DNA of 64,000 nt, taken from contig LLEY01000081.1 of the NCBI GenBank assembly GCA_001414485.1, positions 186,001 to 250,000 on the forward strand. The letters are read 5' to 3'. Under the pieces are notes generated by a model. That model had not been told where the DNA came from. It saw only the letters and a program-made list of their open reading frames with translations, and did no database searches. Origin of the DNA: Calycina herbarum (taxonomy: Eukaryota; Ascomycota; Leotiomycetes; Helotiales; Pezizellaceae). The first letter of the stretch is position 1; each line of letters begins with the position of its first letter. Both the position numbers and the translations under genes were made by a program. This document shows positions 21,814 through 33,135 of the stretch, in pieces.

Positions 21814-23864
21814 ATTTGTAGCATTCATTGTGTATGGTTTGGGGGGTGCTTTGGAGTATGGTTAAAAGGAGGAATGGTGACAGGAGTTTGATGTCACTTT
21901 ATATGAATTGATTACATTAGAATTGAAAAAACAGTTTGTGACCTAACTAATATATGTGTATCAAACTCAATTTGTCCTCTGCTGTCTTCGAGTAACGTTG
22001 GTCAGCTAATTCCTTTCTTCTAAAATGGTAGTATAATTATGAGAAGTGAACGAAGTAGCGCTGCTAGGTTGTATTCTAGTTATTACGAATGAAAATTTAA
22101 TTCTCGTAACTTCTTATAAGTAAATTAAATTATCTAGGCTTTTTAGAAGAATAAAGATCTTAAGCTAATTATACTACGAACTAGATTTCTTAATTCTCGG
22201 AACTCCATTAAATTAACTCTAATCTTTAGAAAGTTTAAAATAATTAAAATAATTAGTTAATTATAGTTTATAAAAACCTATAAAGTAAGCTTAGAAATTA
22301 ACGAAATATATAATAATAAAGTTTCTTTATAAAAAAGTATTTTAATTATAAGTTTTATAGATTAAGATACAGTAGTATATAAGATAGTAATTGTGACAGT
22401 CCCAGTCACATACGACCACGTGACCAGTGCTAAGTAAACTAGATAAAGAATTTTACTCTCTCTTTACTACTAGTCTTAACTTTAATTTTATTATCCTAGT
22501 ATTATCTCGTACTTATCTTAAGTAATAGAGAAAAATAAATTATTATAGCACCTAGAACTCGGTACACAGTGAATCCATTCTATTCTAAACTGGAGAATCA
22601 TAACACGAATATCAAATTCAAAATGAAGTCATTTGTTCACGATTTGAGCCTATCCATTCTTGCCAAACATGTGGGGTTTTGGGGGGGGAGGGGGGTGATA
22701 AGCATGACATGACGTAACAGAACTTCATTTTTCCAACGAGAAAAGGAAAGAAAGAAAAATAAATCTGAATACCTTCTCTCCTCACCACTTATCCCAAAAT
22801 TCCTTTAGAAGAATCCCCAAACCTGCTCAAATCCCAAACGACTCGGCGACAATTACAGCGAGTAAAACCACATCCCAACCTCCCCATAAGGCTGAACCCT
22901 CTCCCAAAAAAAAAAAAAAAAACCCTGAGAGGAAGGTGCACACCCGAGTGGCGTCTTTGAATCAGAGATTTTTTTTTTGTTGCATGTAGCAGGTGTGTTC
23001 ATCGGCGATCGATATCCCATCTCTCACTCCTTCGATGATCGATCGTGCGCGTTTCTCGATGCCAAGAGCGTGCTGCTTACTATTTCATCCCTTCCACGCG
23101 AGTACGCGAATGGGATTATTGGATGGGAGACGGGTAAGAGGGTGATGCACCGTGATTCGTTTGATTGGTTTGATAGGTGGGTATTTTGGGGGTCTGTTTT
23201 TCTATTTTGGTAAGATAAGGGTCTTTTGTTTGGGACACTTGGTGGGATATATACTTGCCCCCTTTCTTCTCGAACGACTCGAACGAGTCGGGAGAAGATG
23301 CAGAGGATCTTACATTTTCAATTCTCTCTTCCTAAACAAGAGTCCTCGCTATTATTCCCCATACACCCGAATAATATTTATCGAAAGATATTATTCTAGA
23401 AGGTTTAGGACAATTAAGATAATTCAACAGAGTAGCGTAGAGTGCTCACAAATGGCAAATATTCATTAGATGAAGTCTTCTGGTAAGTCTTCTTATTTCA
23501 TTTGATTATTTTACAAGATCTAGGAAAACGAAGATAATTCAACAGTGTAGCGAAGAGTCCTGACAAATGGCAAATATTCATTAGTTGAAGTCTTCTGGTA
23601 AGTCTTCTCATCTCATTTCATTGTTCTGAAATTTTAGTAAAAATATCTTTGTCGGTGCACGAGGAACAACGAGCAGAGCTCTTATAAAAGTAGTTTCCGT
23701 TGAAGGACCATTCATTACTGATTTTCAAAGCGAGTCGCCTCTATTAGCTCCTTTGCAAAAGAGAGAAAAAAAACTACCCCCAAACGCCAATAAATTGCAA
23801 ATCAACGAAGTCCGCCCTACTCTAAAACTCCCTCGCTCCCTAGGAAAAGCATCATGCACCATCA
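21814..23864. other. AT-rich intergenic region with simple repeats
   Basis: This region lies between convergent genes. From 22000 to 22560 it is strongly AT-rich with broken direct repeats. A G-rich tract occurs at 22672-22696, poly-A at about 22905-22921, a T tract at 22970-22979 and a 115-base direct duplication at 23418-23645. The 79-codon frame at 22977 has no family resemblance. There is no supported gene. Confidence 0.55.
23418..23645. repeat. 115-base tandem duplication
   Basis: GATAATTCAACAGAGTAGCG at 23418 recurs as GATAATTCAACAGTGTAGCG at 23533. Each is followed by the same order of blocks: AGAGT, CACAAATGGCAAATATTCAT or GACAAATGGCAAATATTCAT, and GAAGTCTTCTGGTAAGTCTTC. The period is 115 bases, with about 90 percent identity by eye. 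It is non-coding and lies 0.2-0.4 kb beyond the P450 gene 3' end. Confidence 0.85.
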
Positions 23865-25626
23865 CTATTTCGTAACAGCAACCTGCACCCCCTTTGCACT
23901 AGCAGCAGTCAAAGCGACCTGCGCAACCCACTCCGACCCATCCCTATCCTCGAACCTCCCAAACTCCTGCAACAGACGAACAATAGTATAACTCGCCTCC
24001 GTGAGCGCGAATTGCTGGCCTACGCATATCCTAGGTCCACCATTGAATGGGAGATATCCCCATGAGGGTCGTAGTCCTTCTGCTGAATCCCATCTCTCGG
24101 GACGAAATTCCGCGGCATCGGGACCGTAGATGTCGATTCGGCGATGGAGGGAGTAGACCGAGTAAGCTACGATTCCGCCTTTGGGTATGAAGAGGGGGGA
24201 TTGGCCGTTTATGCCTCCGCCGCGGGGGAGGATGGTGTCTTTGAGGGCGTAGCGGGCGTTGGCTGGGACGACGGGGTAAAGACGAAGGGCTGGGAATAGT
24301 TAATTTTGATGTAGAATCGTGGAAAGGGTGGGCGACTTACATTCATTGAGAACGTATTTGAGGTACTTGAGATTACGAAGAGTTTCGTAATCAGGTTTCT
24401 TCCCATTCAATGTATCAATCTCGGCCTTGAGCTTCCTCCAAATACTAGGACGTCGGACGAGGGCGTGAAAGGTATTAGACAGTAGGCTGGCTGTTGTATC
24501 TCGTCCAGCGAGAAGAATGTTGAGTAATTCATCTCTTAGTCGTTTCGGGTCTCTGGTGGATTTTATCAACTCTGTCAAGAAGACATATCTTTCCCTCTCC
24601 TTGCCGAATGGCTTTTCGGCGTCATTGGGTATGGTGTTTCGTAATGCTTTATGTACAATTCTGTCGACGAATCTATGTACCTCTTTGCATGCTTCGTCAA
24701 AGTTTTTGTCGCGGTAAAGAAAGGCTAATTTTCCCATTCGAATTCGCATGCCTAGTCGGCTTTGAGCAAGGTCGAACGATGTTCCGAATCTTTCTTGTTC
24801 TGAACCTGGAGGAGCGTCAAAGGAACCCACTGACTGCCCGAATAGAAATTCGGTTGCGGAGTCCAGAGTCAGTTGAAAAAAGAGGGGTTGAAGATCGAAA
24901 GTGGTGCCGTTTCGAGGGATTTTAGAGATCAACTTTTGGACGTGAGTTTCGAAAGTGTCGAGATTGGCAACTTGAGATCTTGTGAAGTTTGGTCTAACGA
25001 GAGCCTGTGTTGTGTTAGTATTTGTCCAATATAATGATTCATTTGCTATTTCCATTACCCTAGAGTGTTCCCATTCCACACCATCTATTTTAGTATTAGC
25101 AGCAATAGGGCTAAAAGAGGACAAAGGTAATACCAGTTGTGAAAATTCCTTTTCCAAGCAGAGGTCTACACGCCTCTTGACGACCTCCCAACCCGAAGTC
25201 TTTGAAACTTGTGGCTAGAATAGCCTTGATATTTTCCGTCTCTATCGTGTTGTAGAAACGGCCTCCCATCAACTTGACAGACCAGGTAAGTCCATATTTT
25301 TGATATCTTGAAAATGCTAAGCTGAGAACTTGATTGTTCTTGAAAGCATCCACTTGAATTCGAAAAATATCGTACCCAAGCAGGGGGTCGAGTTGAGGTA
25401 TGCGGGACTCAGATTGACAACCGTATTTCCGCTTCAAGAGCGTCACCTGAATATATCTGAAGGCTTGTCTGATTGCGAAAAGTAACGTCAGGAAAATGAC
25501 GATGGTGGACACATTGTACGCCATTCGACCCGAAAGCCCGAGAAAAGAGATGGAAAAGAGGTGAAAAAGAATAAGAAGAGAGCCAGAACGAAGGACAAGA
25601 GAGAAAGTGCGAATATCGAAGTTCAT
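23865..25626 (-). CDS. Cytochrome P450, CYP52-like
   Basis: Exons 25626-25134, 25084-25059, 25004-24341 and 24289-23865 give 535 residues with exact frame closure. The second exon is only 26 nt and supplies DGVEWEHSR before ALVRPNFTR. The N-terminus has two hydrophobic stretches (about 8-32 and 38-55), so the protein is anchored in the endoplasmic reticulum. Landmarks are the I-helix AGRDTTA (339-345), the ExxR motif ESLR (394-397), the PERW motif, and the heme loop [11 protein letters not shown] with ligand Cys483. The WEHSRALVRPNF motif and the loop resemble CYP52/CYP63-type fatty-acid or alkane hydroxylases that work with an NADPH-P450 reductase. No biosynthetic partner genes flank it, so a stand-alone fatty-acid or xenobiotic hydroxylase is more likely than a secondary-metabolite step. 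Start ATG at 25626. Confidence 0.93.
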
Positions 25627-28252
25627 CAAGTCATGAGGCTGAGGGCCGTTGGGCTGAGTTTATTGCTCAAAAATAAGCTCCTCGCCGTATTGTAAGACCA
25701 TACAAGAAAGAGAAAGAGGTCAAGGAATGGACAATTCACGAAGGAAGGATGATCCTCTTCTTGGTTCGTGTGAATCCACGTGGACCTGCTCGCCTGGAGC
25801 TGGGTTCTTTTCGCGGTTCTGCTGCTTGATTTGATCTCGCCCGCGAGGAGCAATTGCGACTGGCGCAATATTTGAGGAGGAAGTGTTGAATCTGTTCGAC
25901 AATTGGGTAGATTACGAGCGGGGGCGGAATATTGTTTACGCGAGTTAAGTAAGCAGCCTCTTTTTCAGGGTTCTTGCTTCGTACTCGTGAATAATAAAAA
26001 CGGCAGTAAAATCTGGAACAATTGAAAGAAAGTCGAGATTCTCGGGTAATTGAAATGATTGTTTGAAAAGCTCTAGGTTAATATTCTGAGTTGTTCCACG
26101 TTTTTGAATAACAACGAGATCTGGGTAGGCAGGTACGATGAGTGAAGTACTTACTGCCGCTTTTAACCAGGCGATTTGGTACTTGTGCCTTGAATTTGCG
26201 GGCTCTTCAATGCTTGATTCACGACTTTGGTCTTGAAGATAAATAAGAACAAGGATCTTGGAATAGGGGGCGATGCGGCTCTTATTCACGATTGTCATTT
26301 CATACTCGGGATGAACCGGCGGCCTCCCATCCTATATATTCTCGTGGACCGTGGCAAATGCAAATTCGCGATATGGAAAAGGCCATGAATCATTACGGAG
26401 CTTCACGGCCAATTTTTCAATATTTATCCACTCTTTGAAGGATTTTCTTGTTGAGAATGTTGGAGCTTTCGATCGAGCTGATCGATCGCCGCCTCACAAG
26501 CTTTTCAGAGGTCCACCTGTTTGTCCGACAATAAAAGTACCGCCATGCACAGATATCCAACCGTGGTTCGCCATGCGAGATGTCAAGCTCCAATTTGGCA
26601 GGGCAAAGCCTCAGATGCAGACTTTCAAACTCGACTTATGTAGGTACCCACAGGTTGACCGCTTCATGTCATGCATGTCTGCCCGAGTTAGCCCACAGAA
26701 ATGGTTCTAGAAAGATGAGGGCCAAGGACAGCCGATTTGCTTGTTCTAATCTTGACAACGTTCGAGGAAGCGGGGAATTGTAGGCCCGATAGCTGATACA
26801 AGCAACGAGTCCAACCATCTGTCATTGAAACAGAATAGCAACAATTGCACGTGTTGGAAGGGATAGAAGTTGAGGAGGTGAAGGCGTCAGCTCTCGATTT
26901 TAGTTGGCTCTTTATTCTCACACAAATACTTCATACAAGGTCGGGTAAGAAATCGCTAGAAAATAGTGGGCGGCATGGAAACGCCACAGCCACGTTGAGA
27001 GCTAAATAAAGATGGTGGCGCCATGGTCTGCTTCTTATCGCAGGTTTTTCTCATCTGATAAGACATGACGCAAGATATAAAAATGTTTTGGCGACCGGCG
27101 TATTCTCGGATCATCTTTCTTCACTCACCGGAGCATTTCTCGCTTTCCCTTCCAGGCCTTCCAGGCCTTCCAGGTTCCCGTCTCACTTGCGGGCGCAAAT
27201 TCTCTCAAGGGCAAGCGGGATTCGCAAGCGAGATTCTATGATTGAATCAGTATTCCTCATTTCAGGCATATGCAGGGGAGTGATTGGCACCAGGATTCCA
27301 GGAAGAGCCTTGTGGCGCCACATCCCATGTCATCCATCACCTGAGAGGTCCCGAGGCAGGTATCCCGCAGGCACACCTTCAGCACCTCACTTTCTTAAAA
27401 TTCACCTGTGAAGCAGAGCAGAGCGTGGGATGATACCGGTAGGTAAACACACTCTCTCTTCCGCCCTCATCATTCAGTAATGGCAAGCCATACGCTACAT
27501 AAGCATGGAGGGCGCAGTCTTTTAATCCTCCAGTCGGGTCCGAATAAGCCGGTGATATCAGGACATTGCGAGGAATCGGGAAACCAGAGGACAGAGGACA
27601 GAGGACAACAAAGAGGCCGTCAGGAGAACCGTTGCAACAAACTTGAACTGGAGTTGGAATTGCTATTTTGCCGCAAAATCTTTCTATCCCCTCTCTCCCA
27701 GCAGCCAGCAGCCAGCGGCGAAAGCAACGCAACCTTGCCCTGACTCTCTGGACGGAAACCCCCACTACACATACCCACTATTCAACGTGCCCACAGTAAC
27801 TCGCTCTACTCTCGTACGAAGTAAGGTTGCGCCCACCGAGGCTGGCGTTGGCGTTGGCAATTGGCACAGACGGGTTGATATCAAAGGCAAGTTTACCTGT
27901 CAAGGTTCCATCCAGAAAGTGGATTGCTTTGCTTTGCTTTGCCGGTGACTGTTGTCTGCTTGAGACAGACTCTGATCTGTGCAGGCAGTAGCAGATAACC
28001 CTACCTACCTACCTACCTACCAAACTCCACGAGCACCATACGAGTAAAGGAGGCAGGAACGCATGTGAAGGAAACTTCTTTCAAACAACAGGACTGAATC
28101 GGTCTTTACCTTCCTTGACTCGCGCCTTTTATCCCCAGCAACTTTCTCCCATTCACACTTCTGCATCGTTGCCAATCATCCATATCTTTCTCTGTCGCAT
28201 ACATTATTTTGCTTGATACAACCAGACTTTTTGCTTGCAATAGTTGGTCAAT
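25627..28252. other. Long divergent intergenic region with a MITE
   Basis: This 2.6 kb spacer lies between the P450 and arrestin genes, which point away from each other. It contains the MITE at 25991-26168 and a 9-base TTCCAGGCC tandem at 27148-27174. It also has GAGGACA repeats near 27590 and a CTAC repeat near 28001. No frame in 26350-27950 has family features. The pyrimidine-rich sequence just before 28253 is a plausible long leader and promoter for the arrestin gene. Confidence 0.5.
25991..26168. mobile_element. MITE of the GCGGCAGTAAA family, copy 1
   Basis: The left end reads AATAAAAACGGCAGTAAAAT and the right end ACTTACTGCCGCTTTTAACC, whose reverse complement is GGTTAAAAGCGGCAGTAAGT. 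The 178-base element has an AT-rich interior and no coding capacity. It shares termini with the elements at 36011 and 59718. Confidence 0.75.
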
Positions 28253-30436
28253 ATGCCTAGCTTCAACCCTTTTGGAAGCGTTACGGGCAGAACCAGTGCG
28301 ACTCTATTCGAAATTCGGTATGCAACGCCGTCGCAATGCGGTGTAATAAATCGCTAATTCTGTGTAGCCTCGACGATGACATTCTGGTACTTCGTGGAGC
28401 CGAGGACGAGGCTGCTAGTCAAATTCTCAAGGGAACAGTGGTTTTGTGCCTTCCAGCCGCTTTGAAAGTCGAAGATGTACATCTGCGAATCACTGGACAA
28501 TTGAGAGTTGGGTCAGTTTTGGTGTTGACCGAAAACAAATTTCACTGCTGACTTCTTCACTTCAGATGGAACGACCAGCGAGTTACCCCGAGCGGCATAT
28601 CAAACAACCGAGTCGACGAGAAGAAGGAGATATTCAACCATCTATGGGCACCATTCTATGGCGGTGGAGGTCCTGGATCATCGTCGCGGGGAGGAGTGCT
28701 ACCAGCGGGAAACTACGAATGGCCCTTTGAGCTTGTCATACCGGGCACAATGTCTGAAAGCGTAGAAGGAATGTCCGACACCCACATCATATACAGGCTG
28801 AAGGCAACGGTGGCTAGAGGAAAATTGGCATACGACTTGCATACCTACAAGCCAGTACGAATCGTCCGAACTTTGGATCCATCCGCCTTGGAATTGGCTC
28901 ATGCCATGACCGTGGAAAATATCTGGCCAAATAAGGTGGAGTATTCGCTTGTCGTCCCTCAAAAGGCCATTGTTTTCGGAACTTTCATCGATGTTGAGAT
29001 GACTTTCACTTTATTATTGAAGGGACTCAAAATTGGCAACATAAGATGTGAACTTGTCGAAAGTCAGGAATTCACAATACCAGGCCAAAGCCCATATTCG
29101 GAAAAATATTGGAAGCACGTAAGGAATATTGATAGCTGGAATTTCGAGGTGGACGAAGAGCGGCACTACCACGACATGCTGAGCGAAGAGGGACAAGATG
29201 GTTATAAGCTGAAAGAGGTCTTACCATTGCCCAGGAAATTGAGCCGATGTTTACAGGATGTAGAAATACATGGGATTAAAATACGGCACAAGGTCAAATT
29301 CAATATCGCCTTGAAAAATCCAGATGGACACGTTTCCGAAGTGAGTTCTGTAGGTGCCCTTGGGCACTTAGACACCTTGGATGAAGGAGTGCAAATGCTA
29401 ATTTGACTAGCTTCGCGCAAGTTTACCAGTAACTATCTTCATTTCGCCTATAGCGCCCATCAACTGTGATGGCGTTATCGTGGAAACCGCAGCGACCCCA
29501 ATACCAAATTCAAATGCTGTACGACAACATGCGCCACCACTCTATGGAGACCACGTTATGGACCAGTTGTACGCTGATGTGGACACGTCGGGTTTCATGA
29601 CACCAGCTCCTCAATCCGGAATGAATACACCGTTCTACGCCCAATCGAGAGCTGGTTCCCATGAGAACCTTGCAGGCTTGAGTGGCCTGACTTCGATAGA
29701 AAACAATTCCCACCATCCCCCAGCCGGGGCTGTAACACCTGCAGCTTTGTCCTCCAGACTTCAGAATTTGAACATTGGTTCCCGAAGCACCAGTTTTCTT
29801 CGGAGACATACAGGATCACACTCTGGTGGAACTACCCCTCACACACAACAGTATCATCATAACAACGATGACAGCGGATATTTTGGAAACCACGGTCACT
29901 CAGCTAGCATGCATAACATATCTGGTCACCACAGTCGGGATCCAGTCAGCAGTGGCCACAGCGCTGGCCAAAGAAGCAATCCATTGAGTCGTCGTAACAG
30001 TCACGATGATAATGGAGCGTCTAGATTGACTAGCGGAAACCAAACACCTGAGCATGTCGATTTTCCAGATTTGACCAAAGTACCATCATATCAAACAGCC
30101 GTCAAGACGCCAGTCCGAGGATTGAGTTATAGCGAAAACTTGCCAAATTACGAAACAGTCCTTTCACAACCACCTAGTCCCAATCGGCGATTCAGTGGTA
30201 TGGCTGGGAGCAGTTTGGTCACCTCAGGCCCAGCAGCCGCAACCTCTGTAGAAAATATCCCGCGTACTACACCAAACGATCATGCAAATCCTTCCACCAC
30301 TACCGCTATAACGAGGAATCCTTGGTCCTCGATGGGATTCACACCTATCCATCCGCCCGCACCTGCCGTTACGGCCACCGGTGACACAGATGAGAGAAGA
30401 CGATTGAGTGCTTTACAGAATAGAGATAGGCATTAG
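28253..30436 (+). CDS. creD: Arrestin-domain ubiquitin-ligase adaptor (CreD / ART-like)
   Basis: Exons 28253-28317, 28368-28511, 28566-29340 and 29411-30436 give 669 residues with all phases consistent. Arrestin N domain: FEIRLDDDILVLRG, then ASQILKGTVVLCL and LPAGNYEWPFELVIPG. Arrestin C domain: LELAHAMTVENIWPNK, LKGLKIG, CLQDVEIHGIKIRHK, NPDGHVSELRASLPVTIFISP. The C-terminal tail is Ser/His/Asn-rich with a PY motif PPLY (370-373) in APPLYGDH and LPxY-like LPNY and PSY motifs. Such adaptors bind a Rsp5/HulA HECT ligase and direct ubiquitination and endocytosis of plasma-membrane transporters; Aspergillus CreD is linked to carbon catabolite control. The second half of the arrestin fold and the PPLYGDH..DQLY block closely follow CreD, so orthology is likely but not proven. 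Confidence 0.9.
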
Positions 30437-31014
30437 AGATTGAAGCGAGAATAGAGCGCTTCGGATTTTTTTGATTTTTTGCCTTGCTGCGAGAACGGCG
30501 TTTAGAGTAGCATGGGATTAGAAGTATAGATATCATAGCATTACGGCGTTCTTCTGAGTTACCGACCAGGAGGATGAAATGGATTCATGAATTAAATAGA
30601 ATCATGGTTTGGGGAGTGTTTTGTTTTTTAGGGTAAAAGGGAGCGGATGGATGGGATGGGATGGGAGTAATACAGCGGATAGATCACCTCTCTTGAATAT
30701 TAATAATTATGAACTTTGTAGACGACCTGTTGAATTCTTTACCTGTAGTATTGAGAGAGTCGACTTGTGAGACAAGGTGAGAAGAACTAGAAGTTGCATT
30801 ACAATCACTTCTGAACTTTATTCTTTGCTACTTTACATAACCTGGAAGTCGTCTTGCATTAAAATGGTAGGCGACTCGACTTTTTAAAAAGACATAAAAG
30901 CTATCCCTGTAGATAGCTTCAAAATCTGGATGCACGTGCCGCCATCCAGACTTACCAAGCCAAAATATACTTCCCAAGCTCACTACATCCCCAATCAACA
31001 CCACACCCACCACA
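30437..31014. other. Intergenic region between arrestin gene and ATP12
   Basis: Tandem plus-strand spacing of about 0.58 kb. It contains the arrestin 3' region and the ATP12 promoter. A GGATGGATGGGATGG-like G-rich stretch lies near 30650. No gene is seen. Confidence 0.5.
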
Positions 31015-32199
31015 ATGAAACGCATAACCCAATCACCTCTGGCAGAAGCCGCAAAGGCTCTGCGGAGCCATTCCCAACCCCAAAGAACCACTCTCTTCTC
31101 TCAACGCTGCCTCCACACCTCTCCTCCGAAATCCGCAACGATAGCAAACATCACAGCATCCGGTCCACCACCAACTGCCCCAGTCCCCAGCGCAGACCAT
31201 GTGGACTCCCGGGTAGCCCGTCGAAGAAAGCAAGCGGATTTGTTGAAGAGGGGACAGGATATGAGAGCTGTGGCGGGAGGAAAGGGAGGTGGGACTGCGA
31301 AGACGAAGAGGTTTTGGAAACATGTTCATGTTAAGCATGCTGATGGTAAGATTTTCCTTCAATGCTGGGAGACAGAAGGAACAGAAGAACTAACACAAGA
31401 AATAGAAGGTCTCCAAGTCCACCTAGACACCCGCCCCCTCCGTCGCCCTTCCAAACAACTCCTCCTCATCCCCCACCACAAACCCCATCTCGCTTCCGCC
31501 ATAGCACTAGAATGGGACCTCCTCGTTTCCGCCCAACAAGCTATGCGTCAACATCTCATCCCGCTCACCTCCCTACTCTCCCGCGCCCTCGACATCGCAG
31601 ACGAAGACGCCGCGGGCGGTGGAGAAATAAGAGAAAATATCGTCAAGACCGTGATGCGATATCTTGATACGGATTCCTTGTTATGCTGGGCTCCTGAACC
31701 ACCCGCTGATCCGCCAGGATATGAGACACATGTTAATCGAATCGAGAGTTTGAGGAGTATCCAGAAACGAACCGCAGAACCTATTATTGCTTTCTTGACG
31801 GAGAAGGTGTGGCCTGGAATTGAGATCTTACCTGTGCTTGATGCGAATAGTATCGTTCCTCGAGCACAACCGCAGATGACCAAAGACGTGATCAAAGGGT
31901 GGGTGAGCGGACTTCCTGCTTTTGAACTTGCGGGCTTGGAACGCGGGGTTTTGGCTGGCAAGGGGTTACTTGGGGCGGTGAGGTTGTTGGTTGAGTGGAG
32001 TACGGAGCTGGGACATCTTAGGGAGGGGGCTGGGGAGAGGAAATTTGGAGTTGAGGAGGCAGCGAGAGCGGCTAGTACGGAGGTTGATTGGCAGACGGGG
32101 ATGTGGGGAGAGGTGGAGGATACTCATGATGTTGAGAAGGAGGATGTTAGGAGGCAGATGGGGAGTGTGATATTACTTGTTTCGGGGGAGAAGGTGTAA
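31015..32199 (+). CDS. ATP12: ATP12 F1-ATPase assembly chaperone, mitochondrial
   Basis: Atp12 binds F1 alpha subunits in the mitochondrial matrix until they join beta. I propose exons 31015-31345 and 31406-32199 (374 residues). The 60-nt intervening piece has GTAAGA, a CTAAC branch and TAG. Because it is a multiple of three without a stop, the unspliced frame also reads through (394 residues). The N-terminus is Arg/Ser-rich and acid-poor, as in a mitochondrial presequence. ATP12 family motifs follow: RFWKHVHVKHAD then LQVHLDTRPLRRPSKQLLLIP, ALEWD, PLTSLLSRALD, and the C-terminal ELAGLERGVLAGKGLL. Splicing joins HAD to EGLQVHLD, which suits the family better than the 20 extra residues. Confidence 0.9.
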   Translation: MKRITQSPLAEAAKALRSHSQPQRTTLFSQRCLHTSPPKSATIANITASGPPPTAPVPSADHVDSRVARRRKQADLLKRGQDMRAVAGGKGGGTAKTKRFWKHVHVKHADGKIFLQCWETEGTEELTQEIEGLQVHLDTRPLRRPSKQLLLIPHHKPHLASAIALEWDLLVSAQQAMRQHLIPLTSLLSRALDIADEDAAGGGEIRENIVKTVMRYLDTDSLLCWAPEPPADPPGYETHVNRIESLRSIQKRTAEPIIAFLTEKVWPGIEILPVLDANSIVPRAQPQMTKDVIKGWVSGLPAFELAGLERGVLAGKGLLGAVRLLVEWSTELGHLREGAGERKFGVEEAARAASTEVDWQTGMWGEVEDTHDVEKEDVRRQMGSVILLVSGEKV

Positions 32200-33135
32200 A
32201 TTTGGGTGTGTAGGCTGTATAATACTGTATGAGAACTTTGTATAATCTGGTTTGAACTGCTTGCCTCCAAGCGGAAGGGCGGGACGGCAATTTGACCCCA
32301 AACGGAAGGGTGGAAAGTTGGGTATGTGATTGAGATTCGAGACTTTCCATGTCTCGTAGCGTGTTCTGATTCTCCTGGCGAGACTGGTCATCTGATTCCA
32401 TAACTGGGTGGAGCCATTGAAATCTCACCCAAGTGTGCATATCATTAGACTTTTGGCGGAGGTGTTGACCAGAGGCTATGGGGCCGAAGAAGGGCGAAGT
32501 GGGAGGTTGAGTGGAAAAGGTTGCCAAATAAAGAAAGGCAGTGCTTATTTAACAAAAGCGAGTAAATTTAACACCCACTTCACTAAAGCAAGACTCATTT
32601 ACCAGAATAAAGTAAATCTAATACTTACGTTTTTTTATTCTTCAAGCGAGATAGGTTGTTTTTGAATTACTGCGTTATTCATTAGCAGAAAGGCCTCAAG
32701 CTAGTACCCAGAATGTCCCTGAACTCACAAACTCTCTCAACTTTCAATGTTTTTCTGTTTCCATTCATGGTGTTGGAAGTTATTGAGGTTCTTTTTCCAT
32801 ATCGTTCTTCTTTACCTGGTCCTTTGTCTGTTTTGGAAAGACAGGAATACTGGTAACGTCTCGGTGTTTCGAGGAAGGTTTTGAGTCCAGACAATATATC
32901 TTTTCTATCTTTGTTTGTTCACGATGAGTTGGAACTCATACATTCTTTCTACTTCTAGGCGTAGTCTCAAACCCATGGGAGTCTTTACTGGAACAATCTC
33001 ATACTGAGTAGGGAAAAGAAGACTCATCTGGAGCGAAGAATGGAGTCTCGCCTTGATTCAATAATGACTCCAGGAGTGTTATATAAACCCAGCTACTCAT
33101 TTTGTTCCCTTCTTCAAACTCAATCCACTCACACA
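32200..33135. other. Intergenic region with small AT-rich repeats
   Basis: It holds the ATP12 3' region and the promoter of the orphan gene. Near 32530-32640 a short motif of the form AAGCGAGTAAATTTAACAC / AATAAAGTAAATCTAATACT is repeated imperfectly. A GTTATATAAACC box at about 33079 could be the TATA element for the gene starting at 33136. Confidence 0.5.

Noticed and set aside
25945..26298. 117-codon minus-strand frame upstream of the P450
   Set aside because: It runs across the MITE at 25991-26168, so the openness is accidental.
26351..27948. Several frames between the P450 and arrestin genes
   Set aside because: No family features; they overlap in opposite strands and contain low-complexity repeats such as TTCCAGGCC.
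28001..28021. CTAC microsatellite suspected as regulatory element
   Set aside because: A simple five-unit microsatellite without any other support; noted only as composition.
24000..30500. Secondary-metabolite cluster around the P450
   Set aside because: No synthase, transporter or transcription-factor gene lies next to it; the neighbours are a lipase and an arrestin adaptor.
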